From Nitrospira sp. (GTDB taxonomy: Bacteria; Nitrospirota; Thermodesulfovibrionia; Thermodesulfovibrionales; Dissulfurispiraceae): a stretch of DNA of 64,000 nucleotides. Under the pieces are notes generated by a model. That model saw only the letters and a list, made by a program, of their open reading frames with translations, searched no databases and was not told the origin of the DNA. Shown in pieces: positions 15,524 through 23,668 of this stretch. A program made the position numbers and the translations under genes. Positions within the stretch are counted from its first letter, which is position 1; every line of letters starts with the position of its first letter. The stretch is taken from NCBI GenBank assembly GCA_002634385.1, contig NSJL01000006.1:124001-188000 (forward strand). Direction: 5' to 3'.

Positions 15524-16827
15524 TACGCCCCGCCCCTCAGTTCAGACGCCCGGCGGTCTTTTATCCGCATCAGTTTCACCTTCTCCTCGCCGTCGAGCAT
15601 GGGCTCGATGGTCATCCAGATGTGTTCGAGCGTATCCAGGTCGGCGGCTTCGGCAAGCTGCTTCTCCGCGCGCGCGATGAGTTCTTGCAGGTTCTTCTCC
15701 TGCTCTTTCTTCTCCTGTTCCTCAATCTCGCGCTTCCTCGTGTCCTTGATTCGGGTGAGGGCGGTACTCTCGTCGGCGGTCAGGGCGAGCTTCTTTTCTT
15801 TGAGCTCTTCGCCGATCTGCTTCCAGGCCGCTACAAGCTCGGGAAGCGTGTTAGCAGCCGCAAGCCGTGCCTTCATTACCGCAAGGACTGACTCCCGGAC
15901 AGCGTTTTTGTCGGGCTCCTGCTTTGCGGTGCTCTTTTCCGGCCCCTCTTCTTCCGGTTTTTCCGGTTCAGGCTCCTGGGAAGCGAAGACAGCCTCTCCC
16001 TCCTTGTCCATTGCCGGGTTCGTGTCGTCCGGCGGCAGGAGGAGGTGCTGCGAGTGGGTGAGGATGCGCTGGTTGTCGGCCCGAAGGACGCTCAACTGTT
16101 CCAGGGTGACGTTGCTCAGGAGCTGGATGGTGTAGTGCGTCTGCTTCTGCCCGTCGTGGTGTGTCTGCATGGGGACCCGGCGGAGGGTGAGGGGAACCAG
16201 GGCAAACCTGCCGATCAGGGCTTCGACATAGGCGATGCCGCTATTGATGTCCACGATGCTGTGATAGCTGCCGAGGTCGATCTGATAGATGCCACTCATG
16301 GTGACGCGGGGAACCAGGACGGACAGGTGGCCCCGCTGCGTGCATTCGCCTTTCGGGTTCTGTTCGGTCTTCAGGTTCTCGCAGGGGCACTCCATCTCCA
16401 CCATGCACTTCTTCCCTTCGTCATACCGCATGGCCCGCTCCCCGTCCCCCACGCACTTCACCCCGCGGGAGTTCCCGTACCATTTATAGGCATTCGGGAA
16501 GACGGCCCCAATGTCGTTGATGGGGAGCATGATTTCGATATCTTCGGCGAGCCGGTACGTGTTCGCAGCGATAAACGAGAGTACGTCTTTCCGGGTGACG
16601 CCCAACTCCTGCGCCCTTTCGACGGTCACCTTGCCGCCGTAGGCTTTTGCCACGTCGGAGGGGAGTAGGAAAAAGGGGAGCTCTGCAGGGTACTCACGCT
16701 CCCCCTTTTCGGTTTTTTTGATGAGCTTGAAGCCGAGGCGGATCTTGCCCAGGCGGGGGAGCCTGCGTCTTTCGGAGAGGCCCTTGATCCTATTGAACTG
16801 TGAGGAAAACTGTGTTCCTGTGGTCAT
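15523..16827 (-). CDS. gp3-like recombination directionality factor
   Basis: 434 aa. The N-terminal two thirds follow the phiC31 gp3-like family: RRLPRLGKIRLGFKLIKKTE, PAELPFFLLPSDVAKAYGG, an aromatic block (KWYGNSRGVKC), a Cys cluster (MECPCENL ... GECTQRG) and GIYQIDLGSYHSIVDI. The C-terminal third (from ~290) is a Pro/Glu linker and charged coiled coil. In characterised phages gp3 turns a serine integrase toward excision. The integrase visible here is a tyrosine enzyme, so either a serine integrase lies elsewhere or the family has another role. Contains a TGTTAGCA site at 15849-15856. Confidence 0.72.
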   Translation of the reverse strand: MTTGTQFSSQFNRIKGLSERRRLPRLGKIRLGFKLIKKTEKGEREYPAELPFFLLPSDVAKAYGGKVTVERAQELGVTRKDVLSFIAANTYRLAEDIEIMLPINDIGAVFPNAYKWYGNSRGVKCVGDGERAMRYDEGKKCMVEMECPCENLKTEQNPKGECTQRGHLSVLVPRVTMSGIYQIDLGSYHSIVDINSGIAYVEALIGRFALVPLTLRRVPMQTHHDGQKQTHYTIQLLSNVTLEQLSVLRADNQRILTHSQHLLLPPDDTNPAMDKEGEAVFASQEPEPEKPEEEGPEKSTAKQEPDKNAVRESVLAVMKARLAAANTLPELVAAWKQIGEELKEKKLALTADESTALTRIKDTRKREIEEQEKKEQEKNLQELIARAEKQLAEAADLDTLEHIWMTIEPMLDGEEKVKLMRIKDRRASELRGGA

Positions 16828-18008
16828 TTGCTCTTTCCTTTCTTCTTTGTTTTCGCTTCTGTTTTTGGTACGACTTTCCTGATGGTCAGGATCTCTTTGA
16901 GGCTCTCTTTTGTCACGTAGGGCAGGTACTCCTCCGGGATCTCCTCTTTCTTTTTCAGCCGGACTTCCTTCTGGAGCCGGTTGTGGATGAGGTAATCCCC
17001 TGCCTTGCCTTTGCTGGCCTCTTTCTCCGCAAGAATGGCCCGTATCTGCTGCCGAAGCTCGTCTTTCCGCGCCCCTGCGTTCTTCTCGTGCATGGCTTCT
17101 TCGAGGTAGAGACGGCAGAGGTCCACCACGTCCTGCTCAAATTCCACGTCCTGTGCTAACTCGTGGTACTCCTGCTCGTAGCCGGACCAGCAGGTCTCCT
17201 CCCAGGCGCAGTATCCGCACGGAAACTGCGTGCCGAGCTCGTGGGGCCTGTCGGGAAGCTCCTGCCGGGCAACGTGCTCCCGCACAGTGCGGAAGCGCTC
17301 AATGGCGCTGTTCGTGATGCCGGGGAATGCCTGCCCTCCCTGTTTCTTTGTGCCGTTGCTGTGGCTGATTTCGATGATGGTGGCGGTGTCGTTCGCGTTG
17401 TCGTACTCAATGAGGTAGTCGATGTACGCGGACGTGTTCTTGTTCTTGATGAGCAGGTTTCCTCTTTTCATCTCCGGATTCACCAGCTGCAGGCCGCGTA
17501 GGTAAAGGCAGCATTGAGTGAGGTAATCCATCGGCAGTTCCCCGTTCCAGAACCGCTCGAAGGTAAAATGATTGAGCGCCTTGTGCTCCCACAAGTAGTC
17601 AGTCCCGAGGAGGTCGGTTACAATGCCGTCAATGTGCCCGTGCAGCACGTCGAGGGGGACCTCCTGGTCGCAGGTGGTGCAGTGGCGGGTGGGTTCCGTG
17701 ATGTTCCCCTCTTTGTCCTTTGTCTGCGGGTAGATCCCCATCCGGCAAATGTCCACGCTCATCTGCTGGGAGTGGAGGGCGTAGGCCGACTTCCGGATCC
17801 AGTCCGCGGTCAGCTCCTCGTGCCACGATGAGTCGTCCAGGACCATCAAAAAGCGGTCGGCCATGCCTTTATCTTCAGGGGTTCCCATCGCCCAATAGGT
17901 GAGGGCGCGCAGGCAGCGTTCGGGGCCGGCCAGGGAAGGGCGGGGAAAATAGTCGCCCCGCTCCTCCCGGTCGAATCCGGCGATTTTGTGAAGGACCTCA
18001 GCGAGCAT
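16824..18008 (-). CDS. PD-(D/E)XK nuclease, Cas4/RecB-like
   Basis: 394 aa from ATG at 18008. ERCLRALTYWAMG gives the first Cys, LHGHIDGIVTD and LWEHKALN give the D...ExK catalytic core, DYLTQCCLYLRGL is the QxxxY-like motif, and PCGYCAWEETCW supplies the remaining Fe-S cysteines. This is the Cas4-like 4Fe-4S exonuclease arrangement, likely involved in phage recombination or end processing. It ends with a Lys-rich tail. ATGA overlap with the gp3-like gene downstream. Confidence 0.85.
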   Translation of the reverse strand: MLAEVLHKIAGFDREERGDYFPRPSLAGPERCLRALTYWAMGTPEDKGMADRFLMVLDDSSWHEELTADWIRKSAYALHSQQMSVDICRMGIYPQTKDKEGNITEPTRHCTTCDQEVPLDVLHGHIDGIVTDLLGTDYLWEHKALNHFTFERFWNGELPMDYLTQCCLYLRGLQLVNPEMKRGNLLIKNKNTSAYIDYLIEYDNANDTATIIEISHSNGTKKQGGQAFPGITNSAIERFRTVREHVARQELPDRPHELGTQFPCGYCAWEETCWSGYEQEYHELAQDVEFEQDVVDLCRLYLEEAMHEKNAGARKDELRQQIRAILAEKEASKGKAGDYLIHNRLQKEVRLKKKEEIPEEYLPYVTKESLKEILTIRKVVPKTEAKTKKKGKSK

Positions 18009-18315
18009 CAGGTTTCCCCTCCTGTGGCTCCCCCTGTCCGGCGAAGAGCGGCTCCTCTTCGGCCTTCTCGTCGGGCTTCGGGCTGAACTTTTCACGAATA
18101 TCGCGGAGGTACTGTTCGATCCGTGCTAACAGAGCATAGAGGTCCGCGAGCTCCTTACCGTCTCCCTCACCCGGCCTTACGCTGGTAAGGTACACCTTCC
18201 CTTCGAGGTCAAGAAGTGCGTGACGGTCTGCATTTTCGGGGATGTCGAGCATTCCCGTGCTTCGTCCGTTCTTGAGTCTGCGTGTCCCAAGAAAATTGCA
18301 TTCTACTGTTGGCAT
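17998..18315 (-). CDS. Hypothetical protein
   Basis: 105 aa. A beta-rich N-terminus (MPTVECNFLGTRRLKNGRST, LDLEGKVYLTSVRPGEGDG), a helix (LADLYALLARIEQYLRDIRE) and an acidic tail. Overlaps neighbours on both sides. It holds a TGTTAGCA site (18124-18131) read as Leu-Leu-Ala. No family recognised. Confidence 0.65.
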   Translation of the reverse strand: MPTVECNFLGTRRLKNGRSTGMLDIPENADRHALLDLEGKVYLTSVRPGEGDGKELADLYALLARIEQYLRDIREKFSPKPDEKAEEEPLFAGQGEPQEGKPDAR

Positions 18316-18716
18316 GTCTCCTCCTCGTCTTCCCCCGAGATCGGCTCGGGGCGGTATTCATCGGCCATATGGTCCGGGATTCGCTCTAACTCCATAAACC
18401 TCATGCGCCTCTCCTTTTGAATTCTGCGTCGTCTGCGCTCCCCCGCTCGCTTGCACTCCTTGTGGTACTTCTTGTAGGGAGAGGTAAGGGCCAGCTCCTT
18501 ACCGCATACCAGACAGATGGTCTTTGTGCCGATCCGCCCGTCCGCCTGCTCCGGCGCGCAGGCGAAGCATTTGGTCTGCCCTTCAAGGCGTTGGAGAAAG
18601 GGGCGCAGACAGTCAGGGCAGGAGAGCACCAGTTTCCCCTCGGCCTGCGCCAGCCAGCGTACCAGCTCAAGCGTGGCGCGCTTCTGCTGCACGCCCTTTC
18701 CGTCTCCTCCGCGCAT
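18303..18716 (-). CDS. Zinc-ribbon protein
   Basis: 137 aa from ATG at 18716 (start moderately sure; ribosome site weak). Two pairs of CxxC motifs, CPDC ... CFAC and CLVCGKEL ... YHKECKRAGERRRRR, indicate two zinc ribbons followed by a basic helix. Probably binds nucleic acid. Confidence 0.7.
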   Translation of the reverse strand: MRGGDGKGVQQKRATLELVRWLAQAEGKLVLSCPDCLRPFLQRLEGQTKCFACAPEQADGRIGTKTICLVCGKELALTSPYKKYHKECKRAGERRRRRIQKERRMRFMELERIPDHMADEYRPEPISGEDEEETCQQ

Positions 18717-18921
18717 TGCCTGTTTGCTGCGTCCTGACGGAGTGCTGTTTGCCCCGCTTTGCCGCACCTCTCCGGGAAACAGAACGGTTGTCCGTGTCCA
18801 CGTAGGCTCGGAACCCAATATCGGTGCAGCGGTAGCGGCAGACATCAGCGCAGAGATGCCCTGACCGGTTTGTTACGCCGAGCGGACAGGCTTCGGGTAC
18901 TGTAGGCGCTTGCGTTTTCAC
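18667..18921 (-). CDS. Possible small Cys-rich basic protein
   Basis: 84 codons from a GTG at 18921 with GAAGAAG upstream. The first half has CPLG ... HLCADVCRYRC (four cysteines); the second half is Arg-rich and low complexity. It overlaps both neighbours by 50-77 bases, so it could be spurious. Confidence 0.4.
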   Translation of the reverse strand: MKTQAPTVPEACPLGVTNRSGHLCADVCRYRCTDIGFRAYVDTDNRSVSRRGAAKRGKQHSVRTQQTGNARRRRKGRAAEARHA

Positions 18922-19042
18922 TTTCTTCTTCTGCCTCCTTTTCTTCGTCCCTCAAGATTTTTTTCAGATCGTCGATGATGCAAATAAGCAGGATCAGATT
19001 CAGCACGGCAATTCCAATAGCGAGCAACATATGACTACTCAT
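18845..19042 (-). CDS. Small membrane protein
   Basis: 65 aa from ATG at 19042. One transmembrane helix (MLLAIGIAVLNLILLICIID) followed by a charged cytoplasmic tail. Its start overlaps the upstream stop by eight bases (ATGAGTAG). Unknown role, perhaps superinfection exclusion. Confidence 0.65.
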   Translation of the reverse strand: MSSHMLLAIGIAVLNLILLICIIDDLKKILRDEEKEAEEESENASAYSTRSLSARRNKPVRASLR

Positions 19043-19292
19043 ACCGGACCTCCGTAGGAACATAGAGAACTTTCCGGGTGGTATCCCGGAGAGGGAGAAA
19101 GGAAACATCGAGCCCCTTTACCCGGAAGGTGGCTCCGGCGCTGGCTCCCTCTTTGAGGAGGGCGTTCATTTCGGCGTAGGCAACGTGGTAACCGGCGTCG
19201 AATTCCATGTCCATGCGGAGAAGGAAACCGGCCGCTCCTGCGACGAGTCCGTAGAGGAGAATGGCGAAAAATAAGAGTGCTTTTTTGTGCAT
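19035..19292 (-). CDS. Small exported or membrane-anchored protein
   Basis: 85 aa. An N-terminal signal or anchor (HKKALLFFAILLYGLVAGAA), then a soluble part that looks periplasmic (VKGLDVSFLPLRDTTRKVLY). First gene of the leftward early operon, about 290 bases downstream of the predicted promoter. Function unknown; first-gene position and export suggest an immunity or exclusion protein. Confidence 0.7.
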   Translation of the reverse strand: MHKKALLFFAILLYGLVAGAAGFLLRMDMEFDAGYHVAYAEMNALLKEGASAGATFRVKGLDVSFLPLRDTTRKVLYVPTEVRYE

Positions 19293-19580
19293 GAGACCCC
19301 CTTCATTTTTTTAGTGAAAAAGAAAAGTAGATGTGGTAACATGGAGCAATTTTTTGCAAGTAGGGGTTGCCGGGGGATTGCTCCCCCGGCGGGTAAAACG
19401 GGCGTCTCGGTGATGTGGTTGTCGCGGCCACAAAAGGAGAAAAGGGAGGCGGGTGCCTCGTGATGCGCCCGTTTACTTCTTAATAAAAATGCCAGCGACA
19501 TTTTTTCTCCTTTTCACCTTACTTATGTGCAGACAAGAGCAAAACGGCTCGGCTCTGCATAAGTAAAAGTACATCCGCGA
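19293..19580 (-). other. Long leader and control region of the leftward early operon
   Basis: No gene is seen. It holds a perfect hairpin (GCCGGGGGA/TCCCCCGGC, 19369-19390) and a spaced inverted repeat (TTACTTATGTGCAGA 19519-19533; TCTGCATAAGTAA 19554-19566). Such a leader could host antitermination or Cro-type operator sites. No U-tract follows the hairpin on the transcribed strand. Confidence 0.5.
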
Positions 19581-19587
19581 CGAGGAC

Positions 19588-19637
19588 ATTTTATTCAATA
19601 ACGAATAAGATGTCAAGATAAAAATGCAATAACGCAT
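19588..19637 (-). promoter_or_regulatory. Leftward early promoter with two repressor operators
   Basis: On the minus strand TTGACA (19616-19611) and TAAAAT (19593-19588) are 17 bases apart. Operator 1 (TTATTC-AATAAC-GAATAA, 19591-19608) fills the spacer and -10. Operator 2 (ATGC-AATAAC-GCAT, 19624-19637) lies upstream of the -35 and touches the repressor start codon. Both fit TTATNCG...N-type half sites, so binding would shut off the early operon and could also control the repressor gene. The same layout recurs at 26882-26934. Confidence 0.75.
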
Positions 19638-19638
19638 A

Positions 19639-20319
19639 ATGAGGGCCATGGAAGACTTTAGTCACAAAGAAACGGGGAAGCGAATCAAAGGGATACGCGG
19701 CAAAATCACGCAGGCGAAATTTGCGGAAATGCTTCATGTATCCCAGGGGAATGTTTCAAAATATGAACGTGGCATGCTGCCTGATGCGCTTACGCTTAAA
19801 CGAATTGCTGAAATTGGTCAGTGTTCAGTCGAATGGCTCCTTACCGGCGAGGGACCGATGTCGCTGCAAGCCGTAAAAGAAGAAGAAAAGCCCAATGATG
19901 ATTTCGTCTACGTCCCCATGGTAAAGGGCCGCATCAGCGCAGGCGGCGGCGTGGTGGCGGACAACACGGTGGATGTGCGCCTGGCGTTCCGGCAGGAGTG
20001 GATCAGGCGGAAAGGAGATCCTGCCCATATGTCTCTGATTCGCGTGACCGGCGACAGCATGGAGCCCACGCTTTATTCGGGCGATGTGGTACTCGTGAAT
20101 CACGACAAGCAGTATATTGATCCCCAGGGCGGTATCTATGCGCTCTGGTTCCGGGGTGACGATGAGATTTCGATAAAGCGGCTGCAGATCGTTTATCCGT
20201 CGCGGAAGATCATGGTTTTCAGCGACAATAAAGAGAAGTATCCACCGTTTGAAATTGAGGCAGGGGACATACATATTAACGGTAAGATCATCTGGTACGG
20301 GAGGGAGTTGGAGCGATGA
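19639..20319 (+). CDS. LexA/CI-like phage repressor (HTH + S24 peptidase)
   Basis: 226 aa. An N-terminal XRE helix-turn-helix (KRIKGIRGKITQAKFAEMLH, VSQGNVSKYERGM) and a C-terminal S24 peptidase fold with the nucleophile in VTGDSMEPTLYSGD and the base Lys in EISIKRLQ. The self-cleavage region is probably around ISAGGGV (Ala-Gly). It should keep lysogeny and be inactivated by RecA after DNA damage. An in-frame ATG at 19648 with GAGG upstream is an alternative start. Operator 2 sits directly before the first ATG, implying autoregulation. Confidence 0.9.
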   Translation: MRAMEDFSHKETGKRIKGIRGKITQAKFAEMLHVSQGNVSKYERGMLPDALTLKRIAEIGQCSVEWLLTGEGPMSLQAVKEEEKPNDDFVYVPMVKGRISAGGGVVADNTVDVRLAFRQEWIRRKGDPAHMSLIRVTGDSMEPTLYSGDVVLVNHDKQYIDPQGGIYALWFRGDDEISIKRLQIVYPSRKIMVFSDNKEKYPPFEIEAGDIHINGKIIWYGRELER

Positions 20320-21476
20320 AAATGCGCGTGTTTATCTTCTTTTTCCCGGTACTGCTTTTCCTTCTGCCGTATGCTGCCGGTGCGGAGGAAGCAGGAGAGG
20401 GCCCTTATAAAAAAGGCAGGCTATTCTTGGATAAGAAGGACTATGGAAGCGCCATCATTGAGTTCAACAAGGCGTATTTGAAAAACCCCGAGGATATTGA
20501 GGTAATCGTCAATCGGGGGATTGCCTATGCAGGGCGGGGCCAGCATTTGAGAGCCCTAGAAGACTATTTCCGCGCGCTCTTTATTATCAGGAAGGGCGAT
20601 CCGGAAGGGAGCAATGCGCAGATAGATACCTTGATAGGCTTGTCCCTTCTTGGGCTGGAGAAGTATAAAGACGCCATTATCTATCTCGATAAAGGACTGG
20701 TCGGGCATGAGAACAACTATCAGGCTTATTATGGGCTCGGAGTTGCATACAACCAGCTGCAGCAATACGATAAGGCGCTCCATTACTTCAACACTGCCCT
20801 TTGGCTCAATCGAAAGATGGTGTCTGCCTACATGGGGAGGGCGGATACATATAACCAAAAAGCCGAATTTGCGATGGCGATCCAGGACTACACCACTGCG
20901 ATCAAGCTTGACCGGAGGGACGGGTATCTGCACTTCCTCCGGGGCAAGAGTTATGCCTGTTTGGATGACAAGAAGAGGGCGGTAGAGGATTTTAAACAAG
21001 CTTGTAGCAAGGGAAGCGAGATCGGATGCCAGGCTTATTATCTGCCCGAAGAGCTGCAGAACCCTCTTTTTTGGTTTCGGCATGTGCTGAGCGAGAAAGA
21101 AGTCTACCAGGGCGGTGGGATGGAGAAAATGAGGCAGGTGGCCAAAGTGCGGGGGAACACTGCGCGGCAAAGGCTTGCCGACCTGAAGCAGGAAATGAGG
21201 GATAGCATTGCGAAGACGCCGGGGATGCGGATGCCCCTCTCTCAACTTGATACGCTGGCTGAAATGAGGTTGGAAGCGGAAAGGGAGGAAATGGAGATTC
21301 GGGAGTTTCAGCGGGCAACAATGGACCCCACTGAGTACCAGTTCCTGCGCCAGGAAGAGGAGATAAAGCGCCTGAAAAAGACCGTGGGCGATCTGCGCTT
21401 TGATCGTCAGATGGCAGAGTACGAGACGAGCAACTTAAAGCAGCAGATGTGGTCTGAGAAATGGTTGAGGCAGTGA
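20316..21476 (+). CDS. Exported TPR-repeat protein
   Basis: 386 aa. A signal peptide (RVFIFFFPVLLFLLPYAAGA), then about six TPR units (for example YKKGRLFLDKKDYGSAIIEF, AYYGLGVAYNQLQQYDKALH, YMGRADTYNQKAEFAMAIQD) and a charged coiled-coil tail. It overlaps the repressor stop by four bases (ATGA), so it is expressed in the lysogen. This fits a lysogenic-conversion protein acting in the periplasm or at the envelope. Partner unknown. Confidence 0.82.
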   Translation: MKMRVFIFFFPVLLFLLPYAAGAEEAGEGPYKKGRLFLDKKDYGSAIIEFNKAYLKNPEDIEVIVNRGIAYAGRGQHLRALEDYFRALFIIRKGDPEGSNAQIDTLIGLSLLGLEKYKDAIIYLDKGLVGHENNYQAYYGLGVAYNQLQQYDKALHYFNTALWLNRKMVSAYMGRADTYNQKAEFAMAIQDYTTAIKLDRRDGYLHFLRGKSYACLDDKKRAVEDFKQACSKGSEIGCQAYYLPEELQNPLFWFRHVLSEKEVYQGGGMEKMRQVAKVRGNTARQRLADLKQEMRDSIAKTPGMRMPLSQLDTLAEMRLEAEREEMEIREFQRATMDPTEYQFLRQEEEIKRLKKTVGDLRFDRQMAEYETSNLKQQMWSEKWLRQ

Positions 21477-21577
21477 GGCGGACAGCGCACGGGGGCGGCT
21501 TTATCCCGATGCTCATCCTTTTTGCTGCACTGGCGGGCACCTGGCGTGCTATCACGAAAAAGAAGCAGGGAGAGTAG
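21473..21577 (+). CDS. Very small membrane peptide
   Basis: 34 codons from a GTG overlapping the TPR gene stop (GTGA). FIPMLILFAALAGTWRAI is a single hydrophobic helix followed by KKKQGE. Coupling to the upstream gene supports it; short length keeps confidence low. Confidence 0.45.
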   Translation: MRRTAHGGGFIPMLILFAALAGTWRAITKKKQGE

Positions 21578-21586
21578 GAGCCGAGA

Positions 21587-21934
21587 GTGACGTTGTCTAT
21601 TTCCGAAGTGGACGCCTTTCTTGCACAAGCAAAGGAAGCGGACGGGAAAATGAAGTGGAAGAGAAAGGACAATGGATATCTTTCGTGGCAGGCCGTCCTC
21701 ATCGGGGAGGAGGGCATTATTATCCCCCAGGCGAGAATAGTCGTTACCGCGAATCCCGATGAGGTTCTTTATAAGTTCAATTTTGGGCTGCTCTACCAGG
21801 GCCATCATGTAAGAAGGCTTGATATTGATGATACCCATACGCGAACCAATCCCCGTTCCTGCCCTCAATTCGGAGGGGCAAAGATAAGGGGGGGGGTAGG
21901 GCTGAAAAAGCTTGAAACAAAACCGCATAATTGA
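21587..21934 (+). CDS. Hypothetical protein, probably frameshifted at its C-terminus
   Basis: 115 codons from GTG at 21587. MTLSISEVDAFLAQAKEADG, WQAVLIGEEGIIIPQARIVV and KFNFGLLYQGHHVRRLDIDD look like a folded domain resembling DUF6978-type proteins (RxD ... H.NP). The last part is followed by an abrupt low-quality tail after a G8 run at 21890-21897, where a slip may have occurred. No function known. Confidence 0.55.
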   Translation: MTLSISEVDAFLAQAKEADGKMKWKRKDNGYLSWQAVLIGEEGIIIPQARIVVTANPDEVLYKFNFGLLYQGHHVRRLDIDDTHTRTNPRSCPQFGGAKIRGGVGLKKLETKPHN

Positions 21935-21984
21935 TATGATGTAGGTAAGGATTCCTTAACATCCTTAAGATGAGGAGCGGGGTC

Positions 21985-22236
21985 ATGTCTGTTTTACAAG
22001 AAGAGCTGGAGTATTATATTTCCCAATTGTCCGAATGGCTCAACTACTATGAGGGACACTACGCCCTGATTAAGGGGAAGAAGCTGGTCGGCACCTTCAC
22101 CACCCCTGAAGAGGCATACCGGGATGGGGTGAGCAAGTTCGGGAATGTTCCCTTCCTGATTAAAAAAATAGAAAGGATTGAACGCCTGGAGCAACTGCCT
22201 GCCCTGACTCTCGGCCTCATCTGTGCCCATATTTAG
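21985..22236 (+). CDS. DUF5678-like small protein
   Basis: 83 aa from ATG at 21985 (GAGGAGCGGG upstream). LNYYEGHYALIKGKKLVGTF, TTPEEAYRDGVSKFGNVPFL and IKKI match the DUF5678-type pattern (YxG.Y.li.g..lvg...t.eeA). This family is frequently paired with an aspartic-protease-like protein, as here. Its stop overlaps the start of that gene. Confidence 0.65.
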   Translation: MSVLQEELEYYISQLSEWLNYYEGHYALIKGKKLVGTFTTPEEAYRDGVSKFGNVPFLIKKIERIERLEQLPALTLGLICAHI

Positions 22237-22704
22237 TTACATCAGCTTCGAGCCTGACCATACTGATCCCACAAGGCAGAAATACAATCCTGCCCTGTTG
22301 GGCATCAACGGGCCGCGGGTAACTATTGAAATTTCCATCCCCGACGAGCTTATGAAGTATCTCACTGAAAACAGTCTGCCCGTTCCATCGCCCATTGTCG
22401 GATCGGGACTGGTAGACACGGGAGCTTCAATCACTGCACTGCTGTAGATGCCGAGGCGGTTGCCAAGCTTGGGATTCAGCCTACCGGCGTGAGCAATGTT
22501 TTAACCCCTTCAGGAAGTGCACGACAAGCCCTTTACCCGATCAAACTTACCTTTGCGGGGACGAACATCGCATTGAATTACAATAATGTTTTGGGGAGCG
22601 AGCTGAAACAACAAGGGATTGTGGCTTTAATCGGGCGTGACCTGCTGTCTCACTGCGTACTGGTTTACAATGGCAAGCTGGGGGTCTTCTCTTTGTCTAT
22701 TTAG
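22223..22704 (+). pseudogene. Retropepsin-like aspartic protease, broken by a 5-bp duplication
   Basis: From a GTG at 22223 the frame reads VPIFSYISFEPDHTDP ... GLVDTGASIT, the catalytic DTGAS of clan AA aspartic proteases, then stops at 22447. A second frame continues the protein (AVDAEAVAKLGIQPTGVSNV ... QGIVALIGRDLLSHCVLVYN, the flap and ALIGRD parts). The junction reads ACTGCACTGCTG: removing one ACTGC restores a single ~159-codon frame. Dead gene, slippage-regulated gene or sequencing error are all possible. Confidence 0.7.
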
Positions 22705-22760
22705 GGGGAAAGGCCGGGCAGTAAGTCTCACGGACCCACTGCCCCCTTTACTTCTTCGTT

Positions 22761-22940
22761 TTACTCCTTGGGCTTCTCAACGAGGCGTCCCGCCGCGTGC
22801 TTATGCAGCAGGCTGGCGATATACGTCTGATACGGGAGCCCCTCTTCTTCGGCGATTGCCCGGATCTGCTGCAGGTCTTTCTCTGATACGCGGATATTGA
22901 TCCGTTTTGTCTTTTCGTGTGTGGTTTTGGTTTCTTTCAT
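22761..22940 (-). CDS. Ribbon-helix-helix (CopG/Arc-like) protein
   Basis: 59 aa. KTKRINIRVSEKDLQQIRAI followed by AEEEGLPYQTYIASLLHKHA is a clear RHH fold (beta strand INIRVS, then two helices) as in CopG-type antitoxins and repressors. It is last in the second leftward operon; no toxin lies next to it, so it may be a phage transcription regulator, a candidate for the palindromic operators at 26979 or the dispersed TGTTAGCA sites. These links are inference. Confidence 0.8.
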   Translation of the reverse strand: MKETKTTHEKTKRINIRVSEKDLQQIRAIAEEEGLPYQTYIASLLHKHAAGRLVEKPKE

Positions 22941-22941
22941 G

Positions 22942-23652
22942 CTATTCCTCCTTTTCCATCTTCGATCCCAAGAGAACCGTTTGACCCGAGGTGGATACCG
23001 GGTAGTGCTCTCCCGCCCGTGCTAACAGCGTGCTAGCATCTTTGATGATGCGCTCCCGCAACTCCACCGGGCACCCCGGATAAATTTCCAGCTCTAGGGT
23101 GTCGTAGGGGAGGAACGCGAGTCGCTTATAGTCGCCATGTTCTTCCCGCTCACGGTCGGCGTAGACGAGACCTGCGGGGAACTTCCCGATAAAAAGCCTG
23201 TCAAGGATATCAATGATCTCGCACTTAAATATCCAGGGTCGCTCCATGCCCTGGTCACTGGCGATTCTGAGGGCACGCTGTTCGCAGACCCAAAGGTTTT
23301 CGCCTGATACTGTGAGGGTCATCATGTTTGTACCGTCTTTAATTACAAACTTGATTTTCATCTTTCTTCGCCCCCCCTGCGCTGCGTTTTCTGCAGTTGG
23401 TAGGCCAAGAGCGTATGCTTCTGTGAAGATCCTCAATTGGAGGAGCTCGATCACCGCCGCTGTCCATTCCTGTGGGTCGTCCGGCCTGGTGGCTGCTACG
23501 CTCGCTATAAGCTTCGCGCTGAGATTCACCGAGGCGCTCATCGCTTCGAATGCGTTCCCCGCCTCCAGAGCTGATAACATCGTGAGTGCCTGCCGGGTTA
23601 CTGCCTGCTTCATCTCGTCCATGTCTACATCTACCATCTTTTTCGTTTCCAT
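22942..23652 (-). CDS. Hypothetical protein with a duplicated helical domain fused to a second domain
   Basis: 236 aa from ATG at 23652. Residues 1-90 (MLSALEAGNAFEAMSASVNL, SAKLIASVAATRPDDPQEW) are related to the proteins at 23669 and 24216. From about residue 97 (MKIKFVIKDGTNMMTLTVSG) a separate alpha/beta domain follows, ending QTVLLGSKMEKEE. It could be a fusion of two genes. Two copies of the dispersed motif (23020 exact; an imperfect one just after) lie near its 3' end. Function unknown. Confidence 0.7.
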   Translation of the reverse strand: METKKMVDVDMDEMKQAVTRQALTMLSALEAGNAFEAMSASVNLSAKLIASVAATRPDDPQEWTAAVIELLQLRIFTEAYALGLPTAENAAQGGRRKMKIKFVIKDGTNMMTLTVSGENLWVCEQRALRIASDQGMERPWIFKCEIIDILDRLFIGKFPAGLVYADREREEHGDYKRLAFLPYDTLELEIYPGCPVELRERIIKDASTLLARAGEHYPVSTSGQTVLLGSKMEKEE

Positions 23653-23668
23653 GGTCTTTCCTTTTCTC

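Noticed and set aside
22489-22704. Independent small gene
   Set aside because: It begins mid-domain; it is the C-terminal half of the aspartic protease split by the 5-bp duplication.
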